Part shown: piece after piece, positions 1-8,494 of the stretch
Position numbering within the stretch: position 1 is the first letter of the stretch
How the letters are laid out: the number at the start of each line of letters is the position of its first letter
Source: CAZFVY01 sp964522665
GTDB lineage: Bacteria > Verrucomicrobiota > Verrucomicrobiia > Limisphaerales > CAZFVY01
Reading direction: 5' to 3'
NCBI GenBank assembly: GCA_964522665.1
Contig: CAZFVY010000081.1
Span: forward strand, 1 to 34,406
Length of the DNA stretch: 34,406 bases
Notes under the pieces: generated by a model
Told to the model about the DNA's origin: nothing
Seen by the model: only the letters and a program-made list of their open reading frames with translations
Database searches by the model: none
Made by a program: the position numbers and the translations under genes

Positions 1-179
1 GGCGCCAAAAATCCCCGGCCGCGAATGACCAGTTATTTATGAGACACTACACTAGACAGATGCCGCGTTTTACGTAACCGCGAGGTGGGGACGATTTCCA
101 AAGCGGAGGCAGGCATCAATCCGAAAGTGGCCAAACCTCGGCGATTCATGGTCTTCCGTCTCGAAGGGACGGAATGAAA

Positions 180-240
180 ATAGCCAGGCGCTTCAGCGCC
201 TGGAATGATTGCGTTCGCGTAAGTCCTGGAAGGACGGCTG
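180..240 (-). repeat. Dispersed palindromic repeat, family A (short copy)
   Basis: Positions 184-203 form a perfect hairpin (CCAGGCGCT, 2-nt loop, AGCGCCTGG). It is followed at 222-240 by the reverse complement of the family-A edge, which reads as a CAGCCGTCC-type block with a TCC/GGA palindrome. The arrangement of hairpin plus edge block resembles the copies at 358-441, 12841-12918, 12986-13071 and 29758-29845, though the hairpin sequence differs. The open frame crossing it on the minus strand (33-278) has no protein-like features and is treated as a repeat artefact. Confidence 0.55.
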
Positions 241-357
241 AATGTTTTGCATCTCCAGAGGTTCATCATCAGAGACATGATTCTTAGCGCGAACCGCTAA
301 CTCTGCGAACCAGACACGGGATCGAATTTGATGGGCCCTCGATTTGGGTGTAACCCT

Positions 358-441
358 CAGCCGTCCCGCTGGGACTTTAACGTTTTCCGAAGCAAAACCG
401 ACGTTGAAACGTCGGCCTATTCTCGATTGTCCCTCCGGGAC
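358..441 (+). repeat. Dispersed palindromic repeat, family A
   Basis: It starts with CAGCCGTCCCGCTGGGAC, carries a central palindrome (GACGTTGAAACGTC), and ends with GTCCCTCCGGGAC. The same order of blocks recurs at 12986-13071 and, inverted, at 29758-29845. Compensatory change is visible in the central stem: GACG/CGTC here, CGGCG/CGCCG in the other copies. That suggests the structure is kept rather than the bases. The rest of 1-580 shows no convincing gene. Confidence 0.7.
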
Positions 442-580
442 AAAAGCGAAGCGCCAGTGAATCGTTGGACTAATTCTCGCGCAGAATAGATGGAGCCGTC
501 GTTTCCGATGAATGGCTGAGAATCTCCGCGCCCCGAAATCGAGGCCGCGTCAGGCATCCCGCCGGCTTAACTCTTACCGC

Positions 581-1327
581 TTACAGATGATGCTCGAGGA
601 ACCAGTCGTAGAGCGCCTGGTTGTTGTAGGTCTCCGTCCAGGAGTCGTGTTGGGCCTCGGGGTAGATCGTCAGTTTGGCGTCGTTGCCGATTTTCTTGAG
701 CGCGTCCACCATGCGGACGGATTCCTCCGTTTTAACGACCGGGTCCTTGCCGCCGTGGAACGCCCAGACCGGCAGAGCTTTCAGCGCTTTGGTGCGCCTG
801 GCGTCGGCCACGAGAATCGTGATCGGGTCGCCGCCGCCGCAGATCGGAGCGATGGCGGCGAATCTATCGGGATTCGCCAGACCGAGGCTCCAGGTTCCGA
901 ACCCGCCCATGCTCAAGCCGGTCAAATAAATCCGCTTCTTATCCACCTTGTATTTGGCGGTGATATCGTCGAGCAACCCCAGCAGGACCTCGTTCGACCA
1001 GGTTTGGCCCGAGGGGCATTGCGGCGAAACGACGATGAACGGAAAATCGGGGCGGTTCTTCACGATCTTGGGCGGACCGTGCTTGGCGACGTTCCACACG
1101 TTGGTCCCGCGTTCGCCGGAGCCGTGCAGAAACAGGATCAACGGCCATTTCTTGGCCGCGGCGGCGTCGTAGCCGGTCGGCAGAAACAACAGGTAATTGG
1201 AAGTGACCTGTTTGACGATCTTGCCTTGATAGGTTTGCGCTTTTTGCACCATATCAGCTTCCTGCGCGTGAGTTGCGGTCGCCGCGCCGAGACCGAGCGC
1301 GGCCATTATAAGCATGAGTTTTCGCAT
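581..1327 (-). CDS. Exported alpha/beta hydrolase (dienelactone hydrolase / PHB-depolymerase-like esterase)
   Basis: A 248-aa secreted serine hydrolase. The ATG at 1327 is preferred over longer reading because it places a classic signal peptide first (MRKLMLIMAALGLGAATATHAQ, cleavage after Ala-Gln region). The oxyanion-side motif LFLHGSGERG and the nucleophile elbow GLSMGG are clear, followed by an acid in HGGKDPVV and the histidine in AQHDSW, so a full Ser-Asp-His triad is present. This architecture is that of the predicted esterase/PHB-depolymerase family often found beside polysaccharide-degrading genes; the natural ester is unknown. It lies downstream of kdsD on the same strand but 426 bp away across repeat DNA, so it is probably transcribed separately. 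Confidence 0.88.
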   Translation of the reverse strand: MRKLMLIMAALGLGAATATHAQEADMVQKAQTYQGKIVKQVTSNYLLFLPTGYDAAAAKKWPLILFLHGSGERGTNVWNVAKHGPPKIVKNRPDFPFIVVSPQCPSGQTWSNEVLLGLLDDITAKYKVDKKRIYLTGLSMGGFGTWSLGLANPDRFAAIAPICGGGDPITILVADARRTKALKALPVWAFHGGKDPVVKTEESVRMVDALKKIGNDAKLTIYPEAQHDSWTETYNNQALYDWFLEHHL

Positions 1328-1426
1328 AGTTATTTGTTCTGCGTGAAATCTGACTGATTGTGGTCGGAACCGCACTGAATTGGCAATCAAATCCAGTTCG
1401 GCGAGGGCGAACCGGTAGGGATGGCG

Positions 1427-1680
1427 CGCGAAGCCGTCGAAAGGGTAGGGACCGCGCGCTGCGCGGTCCGCTCGCTCGATGAGAGCGAGCCATAGTCGCG
1501 GCGTGATCTGGCGTCGCGGCCGTATGAATGAACGCGATGGTCGTCAGGAGAACGCTCGCGCGCTCTAGCGCGGGCGTGACATCGCCTCCCGCCTCCGCAA
1601 CGCTTCGGCGCGGCCTCAGTTCGGACCGCGTCGGAGCTCCGGGCGAAAACGGGCACGATGTCCCTACACGCGGCGTGGCG
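1427..1680. repeat. Non-coding, repeat-bearing gap (family D)
   Basis: This lies within the 426-bp gap between the hydrolase and kdsD (1328-1753). It opens with GGTAGGGACC and a GC-rich palindrome (ACCGCGCGCTGCGCGGTC at 1450-1467) and closes near GATGTCCCTAC at 1657-1667. The segment at 24058-24203 has the same outer edges and an equivalent inner palindrome with different stem bases. Open frames across it are arginine/serine-rich and look like composition artefacts. Confidence 0.45.
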
Positions 1681-1753
1681 CCGTGGCACGAATTTGCGTT
1701 GCGTCGGATATTGAGCGCAACCGCCGGGGCGGGCGCGGTGGTGGGTGACACGC

Positions 1754-2725
1754 TCACAGAATCTTCAGCTTCGGCAGGTCCTGCGAATCGACGAGGCCGA
1801 CCGGTTCGCGCTGGGCGTTGACGACGATAAGGTCGTCGATGTTCCGTTCGTTGAAAATCTTGAGGGCCTCGACCGCGAGGGCGTCGTCGCGGACGCAGAC
1901 TGGTTTGCGGGTCATCAGTTTTTTGAGCGGCTTGGTGAGGACGTGTTCGTCGTCCGCCATGTGGCGCCGAAGATCGCCGTCGGTGAAGACGCCGGCCAGT
2001 TTGCCGTGGCGGTTGATCACGCTGACGCTGCCCGATTTGGCGTGGGTCATCACCAGCAGCGCCTCGCGCACGGTCAGATGCTCGGCGGCGACCGCGTTGC
2101 GCGGGCCGGCGCGCATGATGTCGCGCACGCGCAGCAGCAACGCGCGGCCGATCGCGCCCGACGGATGATGCCGGGCGAAGTCCTGCTCCTTGAAGCCGCG
2201 CGCCTGCAGGACCGCCATGGCGAGCGCGTCGCCCATGACGAGCGTCGCCGTGGCGCTGGCGGTCGGCGCTAAATTAAAGGGACACGCCTCCTTGGGCACC
2301 TTGACGCTCAACGCGACGTCGCTCGAGCGCGCCAGGGTCGATTTCAACGCCCCGGTGAAGGCGATGATTTTGACCGAGAATCGTTTCAGGTGGGGCAGCA
2401 ACTCCAGCAGTTCATCCGATTCGCCCGAGTAACTGAGCGCGAGAATCACGTCGCCGTCATTGACGACGCCAAGGTCGCCGTGGAGGGCGTCCACGACGTT
2501 GAGGAGGACGCTGGTCGAGCCGGTGCTGGTCAGCGTGGCGGCGATCTTCTGGCCGATGTTGCCGGATTTGCCGACGCCCGCGACGACCACTTTGCCGCGC
2601 TGGCGCAGTGACTCGACCACGATCTCGACCGCCCGGTCAAACGCGTCGTCCAACCCGGCCCGCACTTCCTTCAGCGCGGCGATTTCCACGTCGAACACCT
2701 CGCGCGCGCGGGTCAGATGGCTCAT
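1754..2725 (-). CDS. kdsD: KpsF/GutQ-type arabinose-5-phosphate isomerase
   Basis: A 323-aa sugar-phosphate isomerase that would interconvert ribulose-5-phosphate and arabinose-5-phosphate, the first committed step toward KDO for lipopolysaccharide. The N-terminal SIS domain (about 1-190) shows GVGKSGNIGQKIA, HGDLG, SYSGESDELL, the ACPFNLAPTAS segment and the HHPSGAIGR signature typical of the family. Two CBS domains follow (about 205-323, beginning VRDIMR). The length equals the usual family length of about 320-330. It begins 10 bp after the pheA stop, so it is the last gene of the scpA-scpB-pheA-kdsD operon. The protein is cytoplasmic. The family name is secure; the exact KDO role is inferred from family and a presumed Gram-negative envelope. 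Confidence 0.95.
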   Translation of the reverse strand: MSHLTRAREVFDVEIAALKEVRAGLDDAFDRAVEIVVESLRQRGKVVVAGVGKSGNIGQKIAATLTSTGSTSVLLNVVDALHGDLGVVNDGDVILALSYSGESDELLELLPHLKRFSVKIIAFTGALKSTLARSSDVALSVKVPKEACPFNLAPTASATATLVMGDALAMAVLQARGFKEQDFARHHPSGAIGRALLLRVRDIMRAGPRNAVAAEHLTVREALLVMTHAKSGSVSVINRHGKLAGVFTDGDLRRHMADDEHVLTKPLKKLMTRKPVCVRDDALAVEALKIFNERNIDDLIVVNAQREPVGLVDSQDLPKLKIL

Positions 2726-2735
2726 GGTGAACGGA

Positions 2736-3797
2736 TCAATCCGAGTTCGGGTACGAGCCGAGCACTTTCACGTAGTTGCATTCCTGGTTCAACTGCGCGA
2801 TCGCCTTGGCAAGGGGCTTGTCCGTGGCGTGGCCTTTGCAATCGACGAACAGGAGCACGCCCCCGCCGTTACCCTTGTTCGGGTGCGACTCGATCTGGGT
2901 CATCTTGAGGCGATACCGCCGAAATGGCACCAGCGCCCGCTGCAAGGCCTCGGTCCCCGGCGCGACGCCGAGGACGAGCGTGGTGCGGTCATCACCCGTG
3001 CGGGGGCTGCATTGGCGGCCGAGCACGAGAAAACGGCTGACGACCGCGGCGGTCCCCTCGATCCGGTCTTCGAGGACCGGCAGGCTGTGGCGCTCGGCCG
3101 CGAGCGGGCCGGCCACCGCGGCGGAAAACGGCTCGCGCGCGGCGAGATCGACGGCGCGGGCGCTCGACGAGGTCTCGATGATCTCGGCCTGCGGCAGTTG
3201 GTCCCGGACCCAATCGCGGCATTGGGCCGAGGCCTGCGGGTGCAGATAAACCTTTTTGATCTGCGCGCGCGGGCAGCGCCCGACCAGGCAGTGATAAATG
3301 GGCAGTAAAATCTGCGAGACGATTTTCAACTCGCTGGCGACAAACACGTCGAGCGTATTTGTCACCACCCCTTCCGTCGAATTCTCGACCGGCACGACGC
3401 CGTAATCGGCCTGGCTGCGGCTGACCTCCGAGAAGACGTCCGCGATGGTCGGTTGGGCGACGTAACGCAGGCTGGCGCCGAACCGCCGGACGGCCGCCTG
3501 ATGCGTGAACGTCGTTTCCGGCCCGAGGTAGGCGATGGTCATCGACTTCTCGAGCGAGAGCGCGCCCGACATGATCTCGCGATAGATCGCGCGCAACGAT
3601 TCTTCCTTGATCGGCCCGCGGTTGAGCTTGAACACCCGCTGAAACACGGCGCGCTCGCGGTGCGGCGCGTAGATTTCCTCGTCGGCCTGGCGCTTGATGG
3701 CGCCGATCTCCAGGACGTGCCGCGTGCGCTGGTTCAAAAGCTTGACGATTTGCGCGTCGAGCTTGTCGATGGCCTTGCGGTGGGCGAGGAGGTTCAT
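2736..3797 (-). CDS. pheA: Bifunctional chorismate mutase / prephenate dehydratase (P-protein)
   Basis: A 353-aa enzyme converting chorismate to prephenate and then to phenylpyruvate for phenylalanine synthesis. The N-terminal AroQ-type chorismate mutase (about 1-85) starts with AHRKAIDKLDAQIVKLLNQR. The dehydratase domain (about 88-270) begins IAYLGPETTFTHQAA and has VPVENSTEGVV and a GTAAVVSRF motif (the conserved T-R-F stretch). A C-terminal ACT domain carries the ESHPNKG-like phenylalanine-binding motif, so feedback inhibition by Phe is expected. The ATG at 3797 fits the family start; a TTG at 3815 that overlaps the scpB stop (TTGA) would add six residues and could support coupled translation. 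It is in operon with scpB and kdsD. Confidence 0.95.
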   Translation of the reverse strand: MNLLAHRKAIDKLDAQIVKLLNQRTRHVLEIGAIKRQADEEIYAPHRERAVFQRVFKLNRGPIKEESLRAIYREIMSGALSLEKSMTIAYLGPETTFTHQAAVRRFGASLRYVAQPTIADVFSEVSRSQADYGVVPVENSTEGVVTNTLDVFVASELKIVSQILLPIYHCLVGRCPRAQIKKVYLHPQASAQCRDWVRDQLPQAEIIETSSSARAVDLAAREPFSAAVAGPLAAERHSLPVLEDRIEGTAAVVSRFLVLGRQCSPRTGDDRTTLVLGVAPGTEALQRALVPFRRYRLKMTQIESHPNKGNGGGVLLFVDCKGHATDKPLAKAIAQLNQECNYVKVLGSYPNSD

Positions 3798-3811
3798 GGA
3801 CAAGCGCCGTC

Positions 3812-4600
3812 TCAACTGGTCGCGGGGGGCGGTTCCGCCGGGGCCGGAGCGGTCGCCTCGCCGGCGGCGGCTTCGGGGGCCGATTCCGAGGTGGCCGCGG
3901 CGACGGGCGGGGTCGCGGATTCGGCGGCGGGTTCGGTGGCGCCCGCTGACGTGGCGGCCGCGGCGTCGAGAGACAATTGTTCCGGAGTCGCGGTCGCCAG
4001 GCCCGCCTCGACGGTGAGCAGCGCGGGCGGTTTCTCGATCGGGATGCGGCGCAATTCATCCGCGGCGGGCAGGTCTTCCAACGAGCGCAGGCCGAAGTAT
4101 TCGAGGAACGGTCCCTTGGTGCCGTAGGTCATCGGATGGCCGACGGTTTCCGCGCGGCCGGCGGTCTCGATCAAACCGCGGTCGAGCAGCGTTTGCATCA
4201 CGCCATCGACCGACACGCCGCGGATTTGTTCAATTTCCGCGCGGGTGAGCGGTTGGCGGTAAGCGACGATGGCCAGCGTTTCCAACGCCGCCTGCGAGAG
4301 GCGCGCGGGGCGGTTCTTCTGCCCCAGCATCGCCTTGAGCCACGGCGCGTATTCGGGCTGGCTGACGAACTGCCAGGCGCCGGCCACGCAGACGAGGCGG
4401 TAACTGCGCTGCGCCTGCTCGCATTCGCGGGCCAGCTCCTCGAGCGCGGCGTTCACCTCCTCGAGTTTGACCTTCTTGTATGCCTTGGCGGCCGGCTCTT
4501 CGAACTCCGCGGCGGCGATCAGAAAGCCCCGCAGTTCGCCCGAATTCATCGGCTTGGGCGCGGCGAAGAGGACGGCTTCGAGGACAAATTTCAGTTCCAT
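3812..4600 (-). CDS. scpB: Segregation and condensation protein B
   Basis: A 262-aa partner of ScpA in the SMC condensin complex, which compacts and segregates the chromosome. The N-terminal two winged-helix region begins LKFVLEAVLFAAPKPMNSGEL and contains the family hallmark LSQAALETLAIVAYRQPLTRAEIEQIRGVSVDGVMQTLLDRGLI-like stretch (about residues 98-140), then the GHPMTYGTKGPFLEYFGL segment (about 152-171). The last 75 residues or so are an Ala/Pro/Thr/Glu-rich low-complexity tail, which makes the protein longer than the common 180-200 aa. The gene starts 33 bp after scpA and its stop overlaps the alternative TTG start of pheA. Confidence 0.95.
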   Translation of the reverse strand: MELKFVLEAVLFAAPKPMNSGELRGFLIAAAEFEEPAAKAYKKVKLEEVNAALEELARECEQAQRSYRLVCVAGAWQFVSQPEYAPWLKAMLGQKNRPARLSQAALETLAIVAYRQPLTRAEIEQIRGVSVDGVMQTLLDRGLIETAGRAETVGHPMTYGTKGPFLEYFGLRSLEDLPAADELRRIPIEKPPALLTVEAGLATATPEQLSLDAAAATSAGATEPAAESATPPVAAATSESAPEAAAGEATAPAPAEPPPATS

Positions 4601-4633
4601 GAGTTGGGCGGGCCGGCAGGATCAATAAAGGGG

Positions 4634-5449
4634 TTAAGTCGCGGGAACGGTCTTCTCGTCGGCGGGCGCTTCCGCGGCCGGCGGCGGCGCGATCGGCGCG
4701 GTGGGTTCAGGCTCCGGGGCGCGCGGCGGCGCCGGTTGGATGGTGATCTCCTCGAACGGGTCGTTCTGGCTCGCGATGATTTGTTTCAAGCGGACCAATT
4801 CCAGCAAGGCCAGGAACGTAACCACCACTTCGGACCGGCTGGTGGTTTCGGCGAACAGTTCCGAGAATCTGAGGACGCCGCGGGTGGCGAGGGACTGGCG
4901 CAGATACTCGATCTTCTCGCTGACGCTCCATTTATCCTCGTAAATGTCGCGCGTGTCGCCCTTCTGCTGGAAACGCTTGAGGATCGCGGTGACGGCGTTG
5001 ATGAGGTCGAAGAGCGACACCTCAGGCTTCACGGCGGCGGGGTCGGGCGCGAACTCGATCTTGCCGGGCAAACGGGCGAACGTGTTCTCCTGCCAGGCTT
5101 CGCGCTGCCCGAGATCGCCGGCCGCGTCCTTGAACTTCTTGTATTCGACCAGCTTGCGAATCAATTCCCAGCGAGGATCGACCCCTTCGTCCTCGGTTTC
5201 CGTCTGGACCTGTTGATCGACGGGCAATAATTCGCGGCTCTTGATGTACATGAGCATCGAAGCCATGACGAGGAATTCGCCCGCGACCTCGAGGTCGAGC
5301 TTGCGCATGACGTCGATGTAGGCGAGGAACTGGGTGGCGAGCTTGGTCAGGTTGACCTCGCAAATGTCCACCTCCTCCTTTTTGACCAGATAAAGGAGGA
5401 GATCCAGCGGGCCTTCAAAAACCTCGAATTGGACTTTGTAGTCAGCCAT
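4634..5449 (-). CDS. scpA: Segregation and condensation protein A
   Basis: A 271-aa kleisin-type subunit that bridges SMC heads and binds ScpB. The start MADYKVQFEVFEGPLDLLLY at 5449 is chosen because the kleisin N-terminus (FEGPLDLLLYLVKKEEVDI) begins here; eleven upstream in-frame residues do not look conserved. The segment EFLVMASMLMYIKSRELLP (about 68-86) and the C-terminal winged helix (SELFAETTSRSEVVVTFLALLELVRLKQI, about 194-225) are both present. The C-terminus after about 240 is Pro/Ala-rich. It is the first gene of the leftward operon and is divergent from the pentapeptide-TIR genes. Confidence 0.95.
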   Translation of the reverse strand: MADYKVQFEVFEGPLDLLLYLVKKEEVDICEVNLTKLATQFLAYIDVMRKLDLEVAGEFLVMASMLMYIKSRELLPVDQQVQTETEDEGVDPRWELIRKLVEYKKFKDAAGDLGQREAWQENTFARLPGKIEFAPDPAAVKPEVSLFDLINAVTAILKRFQQKGDTRDIYEDKWSVSEKIEYLRQSLATRGVLRFSELFAETTSRSEVVVTFLALLELVRLKQIIASQNDPFEEITIQPAPPRAPEPEPTAPIAPPPAAEAPADEKTVPAT

Positions 5450-5855
5450 CAACGCCAATGCCACGAACCCATGCCGTCGCATTGATTGGCCGCATCCTAG
5501 CCGGATGTCGAGGCTTTGGCAATGCCGGGAAAAAGCGTTGTAAAGGGCGGGAAGGCGCCCCGGGAAGCAGGCGCCGGAACCGTCGTCGTGTAAACCGGGC
5601 TAATAGGCCTGGCGACCGCCCGTGACCGCTCCTGCCCAGCACGCGGCCGAGGCGTCCGGGAGGTAGCGCTGCCGAGCCGAGGCGGCACGCGCGCCCTTGC
5701 CTGCGCGATTGTCGTCGAAGGCACTACCCGGTCGGGCAAGCCCGGACAACCGCCTACTAATCTTCGTCGTTACCGAACTGTTGCACCGGAAGCCTTTGAC
5801 TCTCTTGACCCGAGTCTGTCTGCCAGCCAAGCTCACTTCCAATTGAAAGCAACAC
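5450..5855. other. Divergent intergenic region, no gene seen
   Basis: These 406 bp separate the divergent scpA operon and the TIR pair and must hold both promoters. TTGACT (5796-5801) and TTGACC (5804-5809) upstream of the TIR gene could be -35 elements, but no convincing -10 is seen at the right distance. Short arginine-rich open frames here have no family features. No member of the dispersed repeat families is evident. Confidence 0.5.
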
Positions 5856-6986
5856 ATGGCCGAGGAAACTCAACTCAAACTCGCCAAATCGGGGGCCAAA
5901 GCGTGGAACAAATGGAGGGCAGACCATCCCAAGATTCGGCCCGACCTAACACGCGCCCACCTGATCGGCGCCAATCTGTTCGAAGCCAAGCTCACTGACG
6001 CCAACCTAACCGACGCCAACTTAATCGGCGTCAACTTGGCCGGGGCTGACTTGGTTGGAGCCAGAATGGTCAGCGTCAAACTCCATCGCGCCAACCTTGC
6101 AGATACAAAATTGGCAGGCGCCAACCTGACAGACGCTGACTTAACGGGCGCTGACTTGACCGGCGCTGACCTGTCTGGAGTCGATCTGTCCGGAACCACA
6201 ATGTCCGGCAGCAATTTATCCGGGGCCGATCTTTCAGGAGCCGACCTTTCAGGGGCCAACCTTTCGAACGCGTGTTTGAAGGCTGTTTCGTTCCGAAATG
6301 TTCTCCTTTATCACACGGTATTCGATTTCACCTCTCTCAATGCCGTCGAAGGGCTGGAAACCTGCGTCCACCTCGGCCCAAGCACGCTCGGTTTTCAAAC
6401 CTTGATGGAATCGGCTCCGCTCCCTGAGATTTTTCTGCGCGGTTGCGGTCTCTCTAAGGAATTCATTGACTACCTGCCCTCGTTCTGGAACGAACCCTTA
6501 CAGTTTTACTCTTGCTTCATCAGCTACAGCCACGCTGACGCCCCCTTCGCCCGTCGGCTCCACGACACCTTGCAAGGCCGCGGCATCCGCTGCTGGCTTG
6601 ATGAACACCAACTCCTTCTCGGCGACGATCTCCATCCGACGGTCGATAATGCGATCCGTCTCTGGGACAAGGTACTTCTTTGCGCCTCGGAGGCTTCACT
6701 GACGAGTTGGTGGGTGGACAGGGAATTTCGCAAGGCCCTCATGAAGGAAGAGCAACTCTCCAAGGAGCGCGGGAAACCCGTTTTAGCCATCATCCCTCTG
6801 AACCTCGATGGCCAAATGTTCAAGCCGGACTGGCACGATTGGAAAAAGGAAACCCTTACCAGCCGCCTTGCCGCCGACTTCACCGGCTGGAAAAACGACG
6901 ACGATAAGTTCAATCGTGAACTCGAGAAAGTCATCAAAGCCCTCCGCGCTGACGCCCGGCCGCCGGGGCCGATGCCGAAACTTTAG
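5856..6986 (+). CDS. Pentapeptide-repeat TIR-domain protein, copy 1
   Basis: A 376-aa cytoplasmic protein with three parts. Residues 1-30 hold a WNKWR motif. Residues about 31-145 are A(D/N)LxG-type pentapeptide repeats that should form a right-handed beta-helix. A linker (150-216) contains LETCVHLGPS and LRGCGLSKEFIDYLPSF. The TIR domain (about 217-345) starts FYSCFISYSHAD, has the CWLDEHQLLLGDDL segment in the loop region, and SWWVDREF, in which Glu290 aligns with the catalytic Glu of TIR NADases such as SARM1 (WVxKE). NAD cleavage or TIR-TIR scaffolding are both possible; neither is proved. It lies 75 bp upstream of its paralogue on the same strand. No transmembrane segment or signal peptide is seen. 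Confidence 0.85.
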   Translation: MAEETQLKLAKSGAKAWNKWRADHPKIRPDLTRAHLIGANLFEAKLTDANLTDANLIGVNLAGADLVGARMVSVKLHRANLADTKLAGANLTDADLTGADLTGADLSGVDLSGTTMSGSNLSGADLSGADLSGANLSNACLKAVSFRNVLLYHTVFDFTSLNAVEGLETCVHLGPSTLGFQTLMESAPLPEIFLRGCGLSKEFIDYLPSFWNEPLQFYSCFISYSHADAPFARRLHDTLQGRGIRCWLDEHQLLLGDDLHPTVDNAIRLWDKVLLCASEASLTSWWVDREFRKALMKEEQLSKERGKPVLAIIPLNLDGQMFKPDWHDWKKETLTSRLAADFTGWKNDDDKFNRELEKVIKALRADARPPGPMPKL

Positions 6987-7061
6987 GCAATACCGCAATC
7001 CAGCGCAGATCTTGATGATAGTCCCGTTACGCCTGAGAAACCTGAACAACCGAGGCTGAAT

Positions 7062-8177
7062 ATGCCCGACGATGAACATCTTAGAATCCTGGAATCAGGA
7101 GTAAATCCGTGGAATAAATGGAGGAAATCGAACCCTTCAATTCAGCCACATTTATACGGTGTAGATCTGTCTCGGGCGGACCTATCTCACGCGAACCTGT
7201 CTCACGCGAACCTGCTCGTCGCAAACCTGTCAGGGGCCAACTTGTCTGGCGCTGACCTCTCCGGCAGTAACGCGTTCAACTCGATCTTGACCGGCGCCAA
7301 CCTTTCCGGGGCCAATCTATCCAACACGGACCTAGGCGTAGCAGTCCTGTCGGGTGTTGACCTGACCATCGCCAATCTATCCGGCGCAGACCTATCGGGC
7401 GCCGACCTGTGCAATGCCAACCTGTCTGAGGCAACCCTGTCCGGAGCCATTCTCTCCCGAACCCGACTGATCGCAGCGTCCTTCTCGAGGGCGCGCCTCA
7501 ATCAGACGCTCTTCGATTTTACCTCACTTAAAGCCGTTACGGGGCTCGAAACCTGCGTACACGACGGCCCTAGTTCTCTCAATTATCAAACCTTGATGGA
7601 ATCCGGCCCTTTGCCGGAAGTTTTCCTGCGCGGGTGCGGCCTGTCCGACGAATTCATTCGTTACCTGCCATCATTTTGGAACCAGCCCTTCCAGTTCTAC
7701 TCCTGCTTCATCAGCTACAGCCACCCCGACAAGGCGTTCGCGCGCCGACTCCACGACGCGTTGCAAGGCCGTGACATCCGCTGCTGGCTCGACGAGCACC
7801 AGCTTTTGCCAGGAGACGATCTTCATCCGACGATCGATGAAGCTATTCGCGTTTGGGACAAGGTGCTTCTCTGTGCTTCCCAGGCGTCCCTGAAGAGTTG
7901 GTGGGTGGACAAAGAGTTCCGCAAGGCTCAGTCGAGAGAAGAGCAACTATACAAAGAACGCGGCAAGCCAGTCCTGTCAATCATTCCCTTGAACCTCGAC
8001 GGGTTTATGTTCAACCCCGACTGGCATGACCACAAAAAGGAAACGCTTACCGGTCGCGTCGCTGCCGACTTCACCGGCTGGAAAAGTGACGATGACAAGT
8101 TCAATCGCGAGCTTGAGAAAGTCATCAAAGCTCTCCGCGCCGACGCCCGGCCGCCGGCGCCAAAGCCAAAATTGTAG
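7062..8177 (+). CDS. Pentapeptide-repeat TIR-domain protein, copy 2
   Basis: A 371-aa paralogue of the preceding gene with identical domain order. The WNKWR motif is at 17-21, pentapeptide repeats at about 30-145 (mostly L-S-x-A-N/D), the linker with LETCVHDGPSSL and FLRGCGL, and the TIR domain at about 212-340. The putative catalytic residue is Glu285 in SWWVDKEF. The TIR domain and the tail DDDKFNRELEKVIKALRADA are nearly identical to copy 1, whereas the pentapeptide part has diverged strongly. The 75-bp gap to copy 1 and shared strand point to co-transcription. The reason for keeping two copies is not known; different partner binding through the solenoid is a plausible inference. Confidence 0.85.
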   Translation: MPDDEHLRILESGVNPWNKWRKSNPSIQPHLYGVDLSRADLSHANLSHANLLVANLSGANLSGADLSGSNAFNSILTGANLSGANLSNTDLGVAVLSGVDLTIANLSGADLSGADLCNANLSEATLSGAILSRTRLIAASFSRARLNQTLFDFTSLKAVTGLETCVHDGPSSLNYQTLMESGPLPEVFLRGCGLSDEFIRYLPSFWNQPFQFYSCFISYSHPDKAFARRLHDALQGRDIRCWLDEHQLLPGDDLHPTIDEAIRVWDKVLLCASQASLKSWWVDKEFRKAQSREEQLYKERGKPVLSIIPLNLDGFMFNPDWHDHKKETLTGRVAADFTGWKSDDDKFNRELEKVIKALRADARPPAPKPKL

Positions 8178-8212
8178 TCTGTTCATAGCGACGCTTACTG
8201 CCGCCAAGGGAA

Positions 8213-8312
8213 AAGAATCCTGACGGGATTCCGCCTTAAAGCCCCGGGTTGCGCACCCCGCGCTGCCCGGGGAACGGACGAATCGGCGGACAAACCCTGC
8301 AATGGTTTTGCC
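8213..8312 (+). repeat. Dispersed repeat, family B
   Basis: Blocks in order: GAATCCTGACGGGATTCCG hairpin (8216-8234), TTAAAGCCCCGGGTTGCGC, a GCCCGGGG block and GGACAAACCCTGCAATGGTTTTGCCC. The same blocks occur inverted at 29929-30027, and the first half occurs at 23938-24001. It sits 35 bp after the second TIR gene and could act as its transcription terminator, since a stem is present, though without a long T run. Confidence 0.65.
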
Positions 8313-8494
8313 CTCTGCCTCGTGCTGCGTAGGCGACCGGGCACAACCTCTATTCAGGGTTCAAGAACCAACGCTTCACGGCCCAAGGTAGCCCTCCCTG
8401 CGCAGGGCAACCTTCCCGCCCTGGTCCCGGCCCTACTCTACCCTGCCAACTCGGTCTCAGGGCCGCGCGGCGTGGCGGGCATCCCGACCCTCGT

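Noticed and set aside
33..278. Minus-strand open frame of 81 codons
   Set aside because: It crosses the hairpin and family-A repeat at 180-240 and has no domain or ribosome site; treated as a repeat artefact.
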